NCBI RefSeq assembly: GCF_000421845.1
Contig: NZ_ATXU01000010.1
Location: 27,365 to 91,364, forward strand
DNA: 64,000 nt
Reading direction: 5' to 3'
Source of the DNA: Leucobacter chironomi DSM 19883
GTDB taxonomy: Bacteria; Actinomycetota; Actinomycetes; Actinomycetales; Microbacteriaceae
In this document: piece by piece, positions 36,028-45,297 of the stretch
How the letters are laid out: every line of letters begins with the position of its first letter
Position numbering within the stretch: position 1 is the stretch's first letter
The notes under the pieces: model-generated
The model's database searches: none
Told to the model about the DNA's origin: nothing
Seen by the model: only the letters and a program-made list of their open reading frames with translations
Position numbers and translations under genes: made by a program

Positions 36028-37341
36028 TCAGCCGCCGACCGTCGCGAGAAACACCTCGCCATGACCGGTGAGCCGGATCGGGTCGCCCGCCGAGACGTAG
36101 AGCGACTGCCCGCGCCTCGCCGAGGCGACCTCGGAGAGCCCGTGCTCGCCCTCGGCCCGGCGCTCGACGCGCACCCGACCGGCGGTCACCATGAGCACGA
36201 GCGGATGCCTCGCGGGCATCTCCACGGCCGGCGCGCTGTCGGCCGGCGCGTTCCCGCCGGCGCTCTGCTCGGGATCGCAGAGCCTGGCGCGCAGCAGCGC
36301 GAAGTCGGGCACATCGGGCCGCCAGGCCACGAGACCGCGCGCCACCCGCTCGCCCGCGAACCGCGGCTCGGCGATCTCGTCGGTGTCGACGACCCGGCAG
36401 AGCTCGGCGATATCGATGTGCTTCGGGGTGAGGCCGGCGCGCAGCACGTTGTCCGACGACGCCATCACCTCGACCGCGATGCCGCTCAGGTAGGCGTGCA
36501 GCTGACGAGCGCGCAGGTAGAGCGCCTCGCCGGGGGCGAGCCTGACGAGGTGCAGCAGCACGGAGACGAGCACACCGGGGTCGCCCGGGTGCGCGCTCAC
36601 GAGGGCGCGCAGCGCGACGGCGCGGCCCTGTTCGATGCGCGGATCGGCCTCGCGCACCGGCCCGGCCGCGGCCGGCCCCGGCCCAGCGCCCTCCGCGCAC
36701 GGCACCGCCGCCGAGATGCCGTCGAGGGCGCGCGCGACGACCGGGTCGCCGCTGAACACCCACTCGAGAAAAGCCCGCCGCAACGCCCCGGGATCCGCGC
36801 CCCGCAACCGCTCCTCGACCTGCTCGAGCGCCGCAGCCCCCGCCGCAGCCCCCGCCCTGCGGGCCGCCGCAGCCAGCAGCAGCAGCTCACGGCGAGCCTC
36901 GGCGAGCGGGCGGAAGCCGCTCAACGCCGTCACCTCACTGAGCGCGACCAGCAGCTCCGGCTTGTGATTCGGATCGCCGTAGTTGCGGTGGGGGGCCTCC
37001 CTCGGCACCCCGGCGGCCTCCTCGGCCGCGTAGCCCGCCGCCGCCTGCTCGAGATCCGGGTGCACCTGCAACGAGAGCGGCGCACCGATCGCGAGCACCT
37101 TCAGCAGAAACGGCAGCGATCCGCCGTCGACGCCGTAGCGGTCGGGGTCGCTCTCGACGAGATCGATGAGGGTGCGCGCCCCGGCCGAGGCCTTCGCGAC
37201 GTGCGCGGGGCTGCCCGGGTGCGTGCCGAGCCAGAGCTCGGCCTGGGGTTCTCCCGTGGGGGCGAGCCCCAGCATGTCGGGCAGGGCGTCCTTCGACCCC
37301 CACGCGTATGCGCGCGGGGTGTTCTCGATGAAGATCAGCAC
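36028..37341 (-). CDS. manA: Mannose-6-phosphate isomerase, class I
   Basis: Type I phosphomannose isomerase of 437 aa, interconverting mannose 6-phosphate and fructose 6-phosphate, the entry to GDP-mannose. Motifs: ENTPRAYAWGS at the N-terminus, zinc ligands in SLQVHPD and NHKPELLVAL, and YLRARQLHAYLSG. The GTG start at 37341 is preferred (AGGAG 4 nt upstream, and the protein then begins like other ManA); an ATG four codons upstream lacks a site. It is divergent from the O-antigen-ligase-like gene, in keeping with the polysaccharide locus that starts there. Confidence 0.92.
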   Translation of the reverse strand: MLIFIENTPRAYAWGSKDALPDMLGLAPTGEPQAELWLGTHPGSPAHVAKASAGARTLIDLVESDPDRYGVDGGSLPFLLKVLAIGAPLSLQVHPDLEQAAAGYAAEEAAGVPREAPHRNYGDPNHKPELLVALSEVTALSGFRPLAEARRELLLLAAAARRAGAAAGAAALEQVEERLRGADPGALRRAFLEWVFSGDPVVARALDGISAAVPCAEGAGPGPAAAGPVREADPRIEQGRAVALRALVSAHPGDPGVLVSVLLHLVRLAPGEALYLRARQLHAYLSGIAVEVMASSDNVLRAGLTPKHIDIAELCRVVDTDEIAEPRFAGERVARGLVAWRPDVPDFALLRARLCDPEQSAGGNAPADSAPAVEMPARHPLVLMVTAGRVRVERRAEGEHGLSEVASARRGQSLYVSAGDPIRLTGHGEVFLATVGG

Positions 37342-37389
37342 GCCACTCCTCATGCCGCCACGGAGGTCCAATGCTCTACCATACCGACT

Positions 37390-38787
37390 ATGGCGCAGAG
37401 CAGAACCCGACTCGGCGTGAGCGCATACGCGATCGGCGTGTTCGTGCTCACCCTCGGCAGCAACGGCGTGCGCAACGTCGTCGGCTGGTGGGGCTTCCTC
37501 GCGCTGGCGATCGCGCTCACCGCGGTCGGCGTCGTGCTGTTCGTGCGCGAGAAGCCGGCGCGCTTCCGCTGGTACCGCCTGCCCGCGCCCCTCTACTGGT
37601 TCCTGGCGCTCGCCGTGCTGTCGATCGCGTGGTCGCAGTACCGCTTCGAGAGCGTGCTCGGCGTGCTCGCGCAGCTCGCGACGACACTGCTCGCGGTCGT
37701 GCTCGCCTTCGTGCTGACCTGGCACGAAGTGCTGCGCACACTCGGCACGGCGCTGCGGTACCTGATCGGGTTGTCGCTGGTGTTCGAACTGGGGGTGTCG
37801 CTGTTCATGCGCGAGCCCGTGTTCCAGAACTTCCTGGTGTTCGTCGAGGTGCCCGAGGAGGGCAAGCCGTCGAAGCTGCTCTACTGGAGCCGCGACCTGC
37901 TGTTCTCGGGCGGCCCCATCCAGGGGCTCGTCGCCAGTTCGGTGCTGCTCGGCTTCCTCGCCCTGCTCGGCCTGATCGTGTTCGGCATCCAGCTGCGGGC
38001 GGGCCTCGTGCGCCCCTTCGCCGGCTGGTTCTGGGTGCTCGTCTCCGCGGCGACCCTGCTGCTGACCCGGGGCGCGACCGTCTGGGTCGCGCTCGTCGCC
38101 GTCGCCGTCGCGCTCGCGCTCGCGCTGTGGGCCCGGCGACTGGGTCCGGAACGGCGGGTGCCGCTCTACGCGACCGGCGGCGCGCTGATCGCCGTCGCCG
38201 TCGCGGCCGTGCTGTTCGCGCGCGACTTCGTCTTCGGCCTGCTCGGCAAGAGCGGCGACATGACGGGCCGGCTGGAGACCTGGGAGGCCGTGATCGGGCT
38301 CGCCGAACAGCGCCCCTGGTTCGGCTGGGGCTGGGTGAGCTACTGGGCGCCGTGGGCCGAACCCTTCAAGTCGCTCGACACGAAGGCCGGCCTGCCGGTG
38401 ATGAGCGCGCACAACGCCTGGCTCGACGTGTGGCTGCAGCTCGGCATCGTCGGAGTGCTCGCCCTCGCGCCGCTCGTCGTGCTCACCGTGTGGCGCGTCT
38501 GGTTCCGCGCGGTGGATCCGCCCCGGCGCGGCTTCGGCCCCCCGCTGCCGTACGCCACGAGCGCGCTCTGGCCGTTCCTCGTGATGGTGGCGCTGGTGGT
38601 GCAGTCGTTCACCGAGAGCCGCCTGCTCATCGAAGGCAACTGGGTGCTGCTCGTGCTGCTGGCCGTCAAGTCCCGCTTCGACTTCGAACTGCCCTCGCAG
38701 GACGCCGAGCCGACCGCGCTGCCGTGGCGCCGGGTGCCGATCCCCCGTCGCACGGGCGCCATCGAACTCCCATCCCGTCGGCGGTGA
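37390..38787 (+). CDS. O-antigen ligase/polymerase-like membrane protein
   Basis: Polytopic protein of 465 aa with about eleven helices and a large outside loop containing SGDMTGRLETWEAVIGLAEQ and RPWFGWGW, the Wzy_C signature of O-antigen ligases and polymerases. In a Gram-positive it may join or polymerise cell-wall glycans. ATG 37390 lies 7 nt after TACCAT (37377-37382) without a ribosome-binding site, so likely leaderless. The basic tail ends with PRRTG...PSRRR. First gene of the right-hand polysaccharide locus. Confidence 0.85.
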   Translation: MAQSRTRLGVSAYAIGVFVLTLGSNGVRNVVGWWGFLALAIALTAVGVVLFVREKPARFRWYRLPAPLYWFLALAVLSIAWSQYRFESVLGVLAQLATTLLAVVLAFVLTWHEVLRTLGTALRYLIGLSLVFELGVSLFMREPVFQNFLVFVEVPEEGKPSKLLYWSRDLLFSGGPIQGLVASSVLLGFLALLGLIVFGIQLRAGLVRPFAGWFWVLVSAATLLLTRGATVWVALVAVAVALALALWARRLGPERRVPLYATGGALIAVAVAAVLFARDFVFGLLGKSGDMTGRLETWEAVIGLAEQRPWFGWGWVSYWAPWAEPFKSLDTKAGLPVMSAHNAWLDVWLQLGIVGVLALAPLVVLTVWRVWFRAVDPPRRGFGPPLPYATSALWPFLVMVALVVQSFTESRLLIEGNWVLLVLLAVKSRFDFELPSQDAEPTALPWRRVPIPRRTGAIELPSRRR

Positions 38788-38791
38788 CACC

Positions 38792-39148
38792 GTGAACATG
38801 ACCACGGAGCGCCTGCTGCGGTTGCGAGCCGACGCGCGGATCGAACGCGACACGATGATGGAGCATCGCGTGCGGGATGGCGAGGATCCGGCGATCGCCT
38901 ACGCCGAGGTGCCCGAGGTCGACGACCTGGTGGTGCTGGCCCTGCGCGATGAAATGCTCGAGGATCGCGGGCAGCTCGCCGAGTTCGGGCTGGCGCGCCT
39001 CGCGGCGCGCTCCGGCGGTCCGGATGCGCAGGAGCACCGGCGCAACGCGGATCGCGTGGAGTTCGAGCTGCTGCGAGAGATCGCGGCGTCGGCGCCGATG
39101 CTCACGGCCGCGGTCTGGCGCGCGAGCGGCGACCTCGACGTCGCCTGA
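38792..39148 (+). CDS. Hypothetical protein, 118 aa
   Basis: Unrecognised soluble, charged and probably helical protein (rich in Arg, Glu and Ala) without membrane segments. It starts 5 nt after the ligase-like gene, at GTG 38792 or ATG 38798; no good ribosome-binding site is seen, so translation may depend on coupling. It lies between the ligase-like and acyltransferase genes, but nothing in it suggests a role in glycan synthesis. Confidence 0.6.
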   Translation: MNMTTERLLRLRADARIERDTMMEHRVRDGEDPAIAYAEVPEVDDLVVLALRDEMLEDRGQLAEFGLARLAARSGGPDAQEHRRNADRVEFELLREIAASAPMLTAAVWRASGDLDVA

Positions 39149-39200
39149 GCCGGGTTCCCGCACTCGGGCCTGCTCCGCCCGTACCATAGGATTCTCTAAT

Positions 39201-41378
39201 GTGACGCCAGCCCGCAAGAACCGCGCCGACATCCAAGCGCTGCGCGGTATCGCCGTGCTGCTCGTGGTGGTCAACCACGTCTGGGCGATGCGCTTGCCGG
39301 GCGGCTACGTGGGAGTCGACGTCTTCTTCGTGATCTCTGGCTTCCTCATCACCGCGCATCTGCTGGGCGAGATTACGCGCTCCGGGCGCGTGTCGCTGCC
39401 GGCGTTCTACGCGAGACGGGCGCGCCGGCTGCTGCCGGCCGCGCTCACGGTGACGCTCGCGTCACTCACCGCTTCGCTCATCTGGCTGCCCGCGGACCGG
39501 TGGGAGCGGATCGGGCGCGAGGCCTTCGGCGCGAGCGCCTATTTCCTGAACTGGCTGCTCGCCGCGAGTTCGGTCGACTACTCGGCGCAGTCGGAAGCCG
39601 CGACACCCGTACAGCACTACTGGTCGCTGTCGGTGGAGGAGCAGTTCTACCTGCTGTGGCCGCTCACCATACTCGCGATCGTGTGGCTCATCATGAGACA
39701 CCGACGCCGGTTCGACGCCTCGATCAGCATGAGCGCGACCGTGCTCGGCTCGCGCCGCGGACTGGCGGCCGCGTTCCTCACGATCGCGGTGGCGTCGTTC
39801 GCGTTCTCGGTGTTCTCCACCGAGGTCGCCCGCAGCGCAGCGTACTTCAACACCTTCGGGAGGGTGTGGGAGTTCGCACTGGGCGGGCTGCTCGCGGTGA
39901 CCAGTTCGGCGCTCGGGCGGCGCTTCGCCGCCGCGAGTGCAGGAATCGGCGCGGTGCGCAGTGTCGCTCAGTTGATCGGGTACGCTGCGATCGCCGGGGC
40001 GGCTCTCAGCTTCGATTCGCAGACCGCGTTCCCCGGCCCCTGGGCACTGCTGCCCGCCGCGGGCACCGCCCTTGTTATCGCGGCGGGGCCAGAGACTCCG
40101 CGCTGGTCGCCGGTCCGGCTACTCGCCTGGCGCCCCATCCAGTACACGGGCGACATCTCGTACTCGCTGTACCTCTGGCACTGGCCGGTGATCGTGATCA
40201 CCCCGTTCGTGCTGGCCCACGAGTTGCGCTTCATCGACAGGATCGCCGTCGTCGCACTGAGCTTCGGGCTCGCCGCCCTCACCAAGCACTTCATCGAGGA
40301 TCCCGGACGGACACGATGGCTCGTCAACGCTCGCCCGCGCATGAGCCTGTTCGCGGCAGCCGGATCCATCGCCGTCGTCGGCGCGCTCGTCGTGGGGCTC
40401 GGAGTCGTCACCGACCGCATCGCCCAGGCCCAGAGCGCAACGGCTCGAACCCTTGCGGACTCCGAATGCTTCGGGGCTGCCGCACTCGAAGCCGGAGCGC
40501 CATGCCCCGATCCCTTCGGACCGGCGATACTCCCTGCTCACGGCTCGGGAGAAGCACCGTGGGACGAAGACCGAAAAGCGTGCTCCTTGGCTCCGGATGA
40601 TCGTCAGATTCTCGTCAAAGGTTCTCCCGCCGTCGTGAACTGCGATTTCTCCCGCGACAGCGTTGATCCTCTCAAGGTGTGGCTCGTCGGGGACTCGCAC
40701 GCGGAGCACTGGAAGGCCACCGTCTATGCGGTGGCAGAGAAGAACAACTGGGTCTTCAGCAGTTCGTTGCACGGGGGCTGCCCGACCCTGCATGCGCCTC
40801 TGACCGAGTTCCAGACCATCCCGACCGAACGCGTCAAGCAGGATGCCTGCCTGAGCTGGGGAGACGAAGTCTCCGAAGCGATCCTCAGCGACATTCCCGA
40901 TCTGGTCCTCGTCTCGAACTTCGCCGCTGCGGAGACGGTGGACGACGGAAGCGGTGCCCCGCAACTCGAACAGCTCACGGCCGCCGCCCGCGAGCGCTTC
41001 GGGGCCTGGAATGCAGCGGGTGCTTCTGTGGTGGTGATCCGTGACGTGCCGACGGCCGGCGCGACGCTCGGCGCCGAATGCGTCGCTCTGTACGGTGAGA
41101 TTTCGAACGGCTGCGTTGCGCCGGAATCCGATGTCCTGCCGCAGGACCCGCAGGCAGACAGTACACGAGCACTCGGCCTCCCCGGGGTGACCGTGCTCGA
41201 CCTCAGCGACCAATTCTGTGTCAACGGGACATGTTCCGGCGTGATCGGAGGAGTGCCGGTCTTCTTCGACAGCGACCATCTCTCACGCAGCTATGCGCGG
41301 ACTCTCGCTCCAGTCTTCGCAACCCGTCTGAGTGAACTACTTCGCCTCCCAATGATTTCGCCCCAGCAGCACGGATAG
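39201..41378 (+). CDS. Acyltransferase 3 (OafA-like) with C-terminal SGNH domain
   Basis: Membrane O-acyltransferase of 725 aa. The N-terminal acyltransferase_3 domain (about ten helices) has DIQALRGIAVLLVVVNHVW with the conserved His, GVDVFFVISGFLIT, YARRARRLLPA and HYWSLSVEEQFYLLWP. After a last helix near residue 400 comes an extracytoplasmic SGNH domain with GDSHAEHW and a C-terminal DSDHLS. It should transfer acetyl or another short acyl group onto a surface polysaccharide. The GTG start at 39201 (no ribosome-binding site, TAGGAT at 39187-39192) fits the family N-terminus. A paralogue at 45298 is broken. Confidence 0.88.
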   Translation: MTPARKNRADIQALRGIAVLLVVVNHVWAMRLPGGYVGVDVFFVISGFLITAHLLGEITRSGRVSLPAFYARRARRLLPAALTVTLASLTASLIWLPADRWERIGREAFGASAYFLNWLLAASSVDYSAQSEAATPVQHYWSLSVEEQFYLLWPLTILAIVWLIMRHRRRFDASISMSATVLGSRRGLAAAFLTIAVASFAFSVFSTEVARSAAYFNTFGRVWEFALGGLLAVTSSALGRRFAAASAGIGAVRSVAQLIGYAAIAGAALSFDSQTAFPGPWALLPAAGTALVIAAGPETPRWSPVRLLAWRPIQYTGDISYSLYLWHWPVIVITPFVLAHELRFIDRIAVVALSFGLAALTKHFIEDPGRTRWLVNARPRMSLFAAAGSIAVVGALVVGLGVVTDRIAQAQSATARTLADSECFGAAALEAGAPCPDPFGPAILPAHGSGEAPWDEDRKACSLAPDDRQILVKGSPAVVNCDFSRDSVDPLKVWLVGDSHAEHWKATVYAVAEKNNWVFSSSLHGGCPTLHAPLTEFQTIPTERVKQDACLSWGDEVSEAILSDIPDLVLVSNFAAAETVDDGSGAPQLEQLTAAARERFGAWNAAGASVVVIRDVPTAGATLGAECVALYGEISNGCVAPESDVLPQDPQADSTRALGLPGVTVLDLSDQFCVNGTCSGVIGGVPVFFDSDHLSRSYARTLAPVFATRLSELLRLPMISPQQHG

Positions 41379-41515
41379 AACGGCCGCACTACACTGCCCG
41401 CACGACATGGAACTCCGCGTCTGGGCAGAGCTCTCGCACTCGTTTGCTAGAATCGACCGGTCTTCTCGGCGACATGAGCGGCTCGCGAGTGCGTCGTGGA
41501 ATATGAGGAGGAAAC

Positions 41516-42397
41516 GTGGCAGATCGCACGTTAGCGGGGGGTGCTGCGGCTCCCATCGGATTCAGCACTCCCGGTCAGGGCAAGGGGCTGCTCGAAGTCT
41601 TCGAGTGGCGCTACCTGCTGCGGCTGCTGGTGCGCAAGGAGACCTCCACGCGCTACCGCAACTCGGTGCTCGGTTGGCTGTGGTCGTATGTGCGCCCGGC
41701 CGCTCAGTTCTTGATCTTCTACCTGGTGCTCGGCGTCTTCCTGCAGATGGCGCGCGGGGTCGAGAACTTCGCGATGTACATGTTCACCGGCATTATCCTG
41801 ATGAACTTCTTCAGCGAAGGCTTCGGCAACGCCACCCGCTCGCTCGTCGACAACGCCCACCTGGTGCGCAAGATCTACATGCCGCGCGAGCTGTTCCCGG
41901 TCTCCGCGGTGTTCGTCTCGTTCATCCACTTCCTGCCCCAGGTCGCGGTGCTCATCATCGCCGCGGTCCTCTTCGGGTGGCTGCCGACCTTCGCGTCGAT
42001 CGGTGCGGCCGTGCTCGCGGTGCTGCTCGCGGGCTTCGGCGCCCTGGGCCTGGGCCTGTTCTTCGGATCGCTCAACGTCGCGTTCCGCGACGCACAGAAC
42101 ATCGTCGATCTGATCCTCATGGTGGCGATCTGGGCGTCGCCCGTGCTGTACCCCTGGGAGATGGTGGCCGCTCAACTGCCGGACTGGGCCATGTGGATCT
42201 ATCAGTGCAACCCGCTCACCGCCTCGGTGGAGCTCATGCACCTCGCATTCTGGGATCCCGTCTCGCCGAACGCCCACGCCATGCCTGAGAACTTCTGGAC
42301 CACCGTGGGAATCGCAAGTGTCATCACCCTCATCGGCGTGGTCATCGGACAGTTCGTGTTCCGCAAGATCGAGCCGCGCTTCGCGCAGGATCTCTAA
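41516..42397 (+). CDS. wzm: ABC-2 polysaccharide export permease (Wzm/TagG-like)
   Basis: Membrane subunit of a glycan exporter, 293 aa with six helices and the ABC-2 pattern: RKETSTRYRNSVLGWLWSYVRP, then PRELFPVSAVFVSF and RDAQNIVDLILM...SPVLYPW. GTG 41516 follows GAGGAGGAAAC. A TGCTAGAAT extended -10 (TAGAAT at 41448-41453) lies about 60 nt upstream. It is paired with the ATPase gene 10 bp downstream and would move lipid-linked polysaccharide or teichoic-acid-like polymer across the membrane. Confidence 0.92.
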   Translation: MADRTLAGGAAAPIGFSTPGQGKGLLEVFEWRYLLRLLVRKETSTRYRNSVLGWLWSYVRPAAQFLIFYLVLGVFLQMARGVENFAMYMFTGIILMNFFSEGFGNATRSLVDNAHLVRKIYMPRELFPVSAVFVSFIHFLPQVAVLIIAAVLFGWLPTFASIGAAVLAVLLAGFGALGLGLFFGSLNVAFRDAQNIVDLILMVAIWASPVLYPWEMVAAQLPDWAMWIYQCNPLTASVELMHLAFWDPVSPNAHAMPENFWTTVGIASVITLIGVVIGQFVFRKIEPRFAQDL

Positions 42398-42407
42398 GGA
42401 GCATCGC

Positions 42408-43169
42408 ATGACCACCCAGTCGCACACCCACTCGTCGGCCATCATCGCGGAGCACGTCTCCAAGCACTTCTCCCTGAAGCACACCCACTCCATGAAGGAA
42501 GCGTTCATCGGGTGGACGAAGGGCAAGAAGCTGCGCACCGACTTCACGGCGCTGAACGACCTCAGCTTCACCGTCGAGGAGGGCGAGTCCGTCGCGCTGC
42601 TCGGCTACAACGGCTCCGGCAAGTCGACCATGCTGAAGATCCTGGCCGGCGTGATGCCGCCTGACGAGGGGCGCGTGCTCACCCGGGGTCGGGTCGCCGG
42701 CCTCATCGAAGTGGGTGCGGGCTTCCACCCCGACCTCACCGGCCGCGAGAACGTCTACCTCAACGCGGCGATCCTCGGCATGCAAGAGAAGGAGATCGAC
42801 GCAGTCTTCGAGGAGATCGTCGACTTCGCAGAGATCCGGGAGTTCCTCGACCAGGAGGTGAAGTACTACTCCTCGGGCATGTTCATGCGGCTCGCGTTCT
42901 CCGTCGCGATCCACGTCGAGCTCGACATCCTGCTGGTCGACGAGATCCTGTCCGTGGGCGACGCGCCCTTCCGCAAGAAATGCCGCCTCAAGTTCGAGGA
43001 GATGATCGCCGCGAACAAGACCATGATCGTGGTGAGCCACGACATGGAGCTCGTGCAGGAGCTCTGCGGTCGCGGCATCGTCATCAAGCGCGGCAAGAAA
43101 CTGTTCGACGGCCCGGTGGATCAGGCGATCGAGTTCCTCGGCTCCGAGGCGTACGCCACCGCCGAGTAG
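42408..43169 (+). CDS. wzt: Polysaccharide export ATP-binding protein (Wzt/TagH-like)
   Basis: ATPase of the Wzm/Wzt exporter, 253 aa: Walker A GYNGSGKST, the characteristic GLIEVGAGFHPDLTGRENVYLN, signature YSSGMFMRLAFS, Walker B LLVDEILSVGD and His in VVSHDMEL. It lacks the C-terminal carbohydrate-binding domain of E. coli O8/O9 Wzt, so chain-end recognition is not indicated. ATG 42408 is preceded by AAGGAG. A strong hairpin follows the stop. Confidence 0.93.
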   Translation: MTTQSHTHSSAIIAEHVSKHFSLKHTHSMKEAFIGWTKGKKLRTDFTALNDLSFTVEEGESVALLGYNGSGKSTMLKILAGVMPPDEGRVLTRGRVAGLIEVGAGFHPDLTGRENVYLNAAILGMQEKEIDAVFEEIVDFAEIREFLDQEVKYYSSGMFMRLAFSVAIHVELDILLVDEILSVGDAPFRKKCRLKFEEMIAANKTMIVVSHDMELVQELCGRGIVIKRGKKLFDGPVDQAIEFLGSEAYATAE

Positions 43170-43170
43170 G

Positions 43171-43219
43171 ACGATGCCCCCACCGGCTGCGGCGTGAGCC
43201 GCGCTGATGGGGGCATCGT
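43171..43219. terminator. Terminator hairpin after wzt
   Basis: Perfect 12-bp outer stem (43171-43182 with 43208-43219; ACGATGCCCCCA) and an inner GC-rich stem, starting just after the wzt stop; a short TTT follows. It may also serve the convergent glycosyltransferase gene. Confidence 0.75.
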
Positions 43220-43318
43220 GCTGTTTGCGCGCCTTCTGCGCCGGGCGACGAGACCGCGCTCGCGCGCGTACCCGCCGCCCACTCGCCGGAGGCGAGCCCC
43301 GTGGCCGGGTCAGGCAGA

Positions 43319-45220
43319 CTAGGGGCGGACCTTGTAGAGCAGGAAGCGCGACCCCTTCGCCACGGCGGTGACAGGCTTGCGCTGCAGCGAACCCGTCGGC
43401 GCCACCACCTCGACGGCGCGGCGCAGCTTGCGGGCGATCCGCGTTCGGATCCTGCCGAGTGCGGGCCCGACGACCGGGCGTGTCTGACTCGACGCCCACA
43501 CCGACATGCGGCTGAGGATCAGCTCGTAGAATGAACTGCGGCGGGCGATCCGCCAATACTCGGTGGCGAAGTCGCTGTCCGCGCGCATCCAGGGCTTGAT
43601 GTTACCACCGTAGTGGATGATGTACGGATTGGTGCGCGACGCCATGTAGGCGTCGTAGATCGCGACGGGCGCCTTCGAGATCACGTCCTTGATGCGCGAG
43701 TACTCGCGGTCGTAGAGCACGTTCCACTTGAGATCGAGGTACTTCACCCGTCCCTGCGCGACATGGTTCAGGATGTCCTGATCCATGTAGTGCCAGTTCT
43801 CCGAGGCCGCAACCTCGAGGAGATCGGCGACGGAGAAGGCCTTGCGCATCTCGGTGAGGTTGAACAGGATGACCCCGGCCTGGAAGTAGCGGTAGGGGTC
43901 GCTCAGCTGCACCGTCTCGTCGATGTACTGGCGCATCTCCGGGTGAACGGTGTTCTCGGCTTCGACGGCGGTGCTGTTGTACACGCCGGCCATGTCGACG
44001 TCCTGGCAGGCTGCCAGCAGGTACCCCTCAACATCCTCGTTGAACACCTCGGCGATATCGCGCTTCACGATCATGTCGCCGTCGAGGTAAAGCACCTTGT
44101 CGTACTCGGGCATGACCTCTTGGATGAAGAGCCGGAAGTAGGTCTCGATCGAGATGTGCCACTTGGTCTCGAGCCAGTGCAGCTCCGAGATGCGCCCCGA
44201 CATGTCGCAGAAGCGCAGGCTGATGTTGTCGTGCGCCGCGAGCTCGCCGATGAGCAGGCACTGGTTCTGCGGGGTGATGTCCCGGTGGAAGACCGCGATG
44301 TCGTAGAAGTGGTCGGACGACGCCGTCTCGGCGACCGAACCGAGCAGCGTCGACACGTAGGGCACGTAGTAGTTGTCGGCGGCGAGCACCACCGAGATCG
44401 CCTCGGGCTTGAGCGGTTCGAGTTCGCGCACCGGCTCGGTGTTCTCGAAGTAGGCGATCTGCAGTTCCTTCACGCGGTACTTGCCGGTCGCGATGGCGTA
44501 GTGGATGAACACGTTGGTGAGGCGCTCGGCCAGGAACCCGGTGACGCGGTACTGCTGCGGGTTGTAGCCGGAGATGTCGTTGTTCGCCTCGAACGCCCCC
44601 AGCACGTCGAAGATGTACTCGCAGTACTCCTCGAACAGCTCCTTCCGCATGATGAACATGTTGCAGAAGTAGACCTTGGTGCCGTGCAGCGCCGAGAGGT
44701 GAGGAGCGATCTTCGGGTGGTTCCTCTCGATGTGCTCCATGCAGTAGTCGAGATCGGCGATGTAGTGCTCGGTCTTGTACTGCTCGTAGATCGAGGCGTC
44801 GCCTGAGGCGAGCTGCGTGTCGTCCTGACGGGGCACGATCAGGTCGTTCGCCTCGATCACCGAGCGCATCGCCTCCTCGTCGAGCCCGATCTTCTCGAGG
44901 GCTCCGGGGATGCTGGGGTAGGCGCGCCCCGGGTAGGAGTCGGCGGGATCATCGGGCGCGAACGAGAGGTAGCGCCGGTAGTGGAACAGACCGTAGTAGT
45001 CGGCATCCAGATTCTTCCAGGCCCAGTAGACCGCGGTGAGTTCGCAATACGACCGGTTGCGGTCCGAGATGCTGTCGCCCTGGTCGTCGTAGTACGCCAT
45101 GTCGTCGAGCCGTCGGCCGGCAAGCGCGGCGCCGACCTGGATCGGCTTGATCAGGTCGTTGTCCGGGACGAACGCCGGTTTGTGGACGACGTTGAGAATC
45201 TCGATGTTCGGTTTAGTCAT
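43319..45220 (-). CDS. Bifunctional DUF4422 - GT8 glycosyltransferase
   Basis: Two-domain protein of 633 aa. The N-terminal half (about 1-260) is DUF4422-like, with YCELTAVYWAWKN and YGLFHYRRYLSF. The C-terminal half (about 275-540) is a GT8 domain with ISVVLAADNYYVPYVSTLLGS, the DxD motif in VLYLDGDMIVKRD, and HYMDQDILN and IIHYGGNIKPW. GT8 enzymes are retaining transferases using UDP-Glc or UDP-Gal; DUF4422 is also a putative glycosyltransferase, so one polypeptide may add two sugars. The basic C-terminal segment could bind membrane. ATG 45220 has GGAAAG upstream, with TACACT (45231-45236, this strand) as a likely -10. Confidence 0.87.
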   Translation of the reverse strand: MTKPNIEILNVVHKPAFVPDNDLIKPIQVGAALAGRRLDDMAYYDDQGDSISDRNRSYCELTAVYWAWKNLDADYYGLFHYRRYLSFAPDDPADSYPGRAYPSIPGALEKIGLDEEAMRSVIEANDLIVPRQDDTQLASGDASIYEQYKTEHYIADLDYCMEHIERNHPKIAPHLSALHGTKVYFCNMFIMRKELFEEYCEYIFDVLGAFEANNDISGYNPQQYRVTGFLAERLTNVFIHYAIATGKYRVKELQIAYFENTEPVRELEPLKPEAISVVLAADNYYVPYVSTLLGSVAETASSDHFYDIAVFHRDITPQNQCLLIGELAAHDNISLRFCDMSGRISELHWLETKWHISIETYFRLFIQEVMPEYDKVLYLDGDMIVKRDIAEVFNEDVEGYLLAACQDVDMAGVYNSTAVEAENTVHPEMRQYIDETVQLSDPYRYFQAGVILFNLTEMRKAFSVADLLEVAASENWHYMDQDILNHVAQGRVKYLDLKWNVLYDREYSRIKDVISKAPVAIYDAYMASRTNPYIIHYGGNIKPWMRADSDFATEYWRIARRSSFYELILSRMSVWASSQTRPVVGPALGRIRTRIARKLRRAVEVVAPTGSLQRKPVTAVAKGSRFLLYKVRP

Positions 45221-45297
45221 ATCGCTTTCCAGTGTATCTGACAGTCCACGGAACACCCCGACCCTGCCCGCCCGCGATAGTAGACTTGCTGCTCATT

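Noticed and set aside
36061..38787. Very long rightward reading frame through manA
   Set aside because: Its first 440 codons are the antisense of manA. Only the part from ATG 37390 is a real gene.
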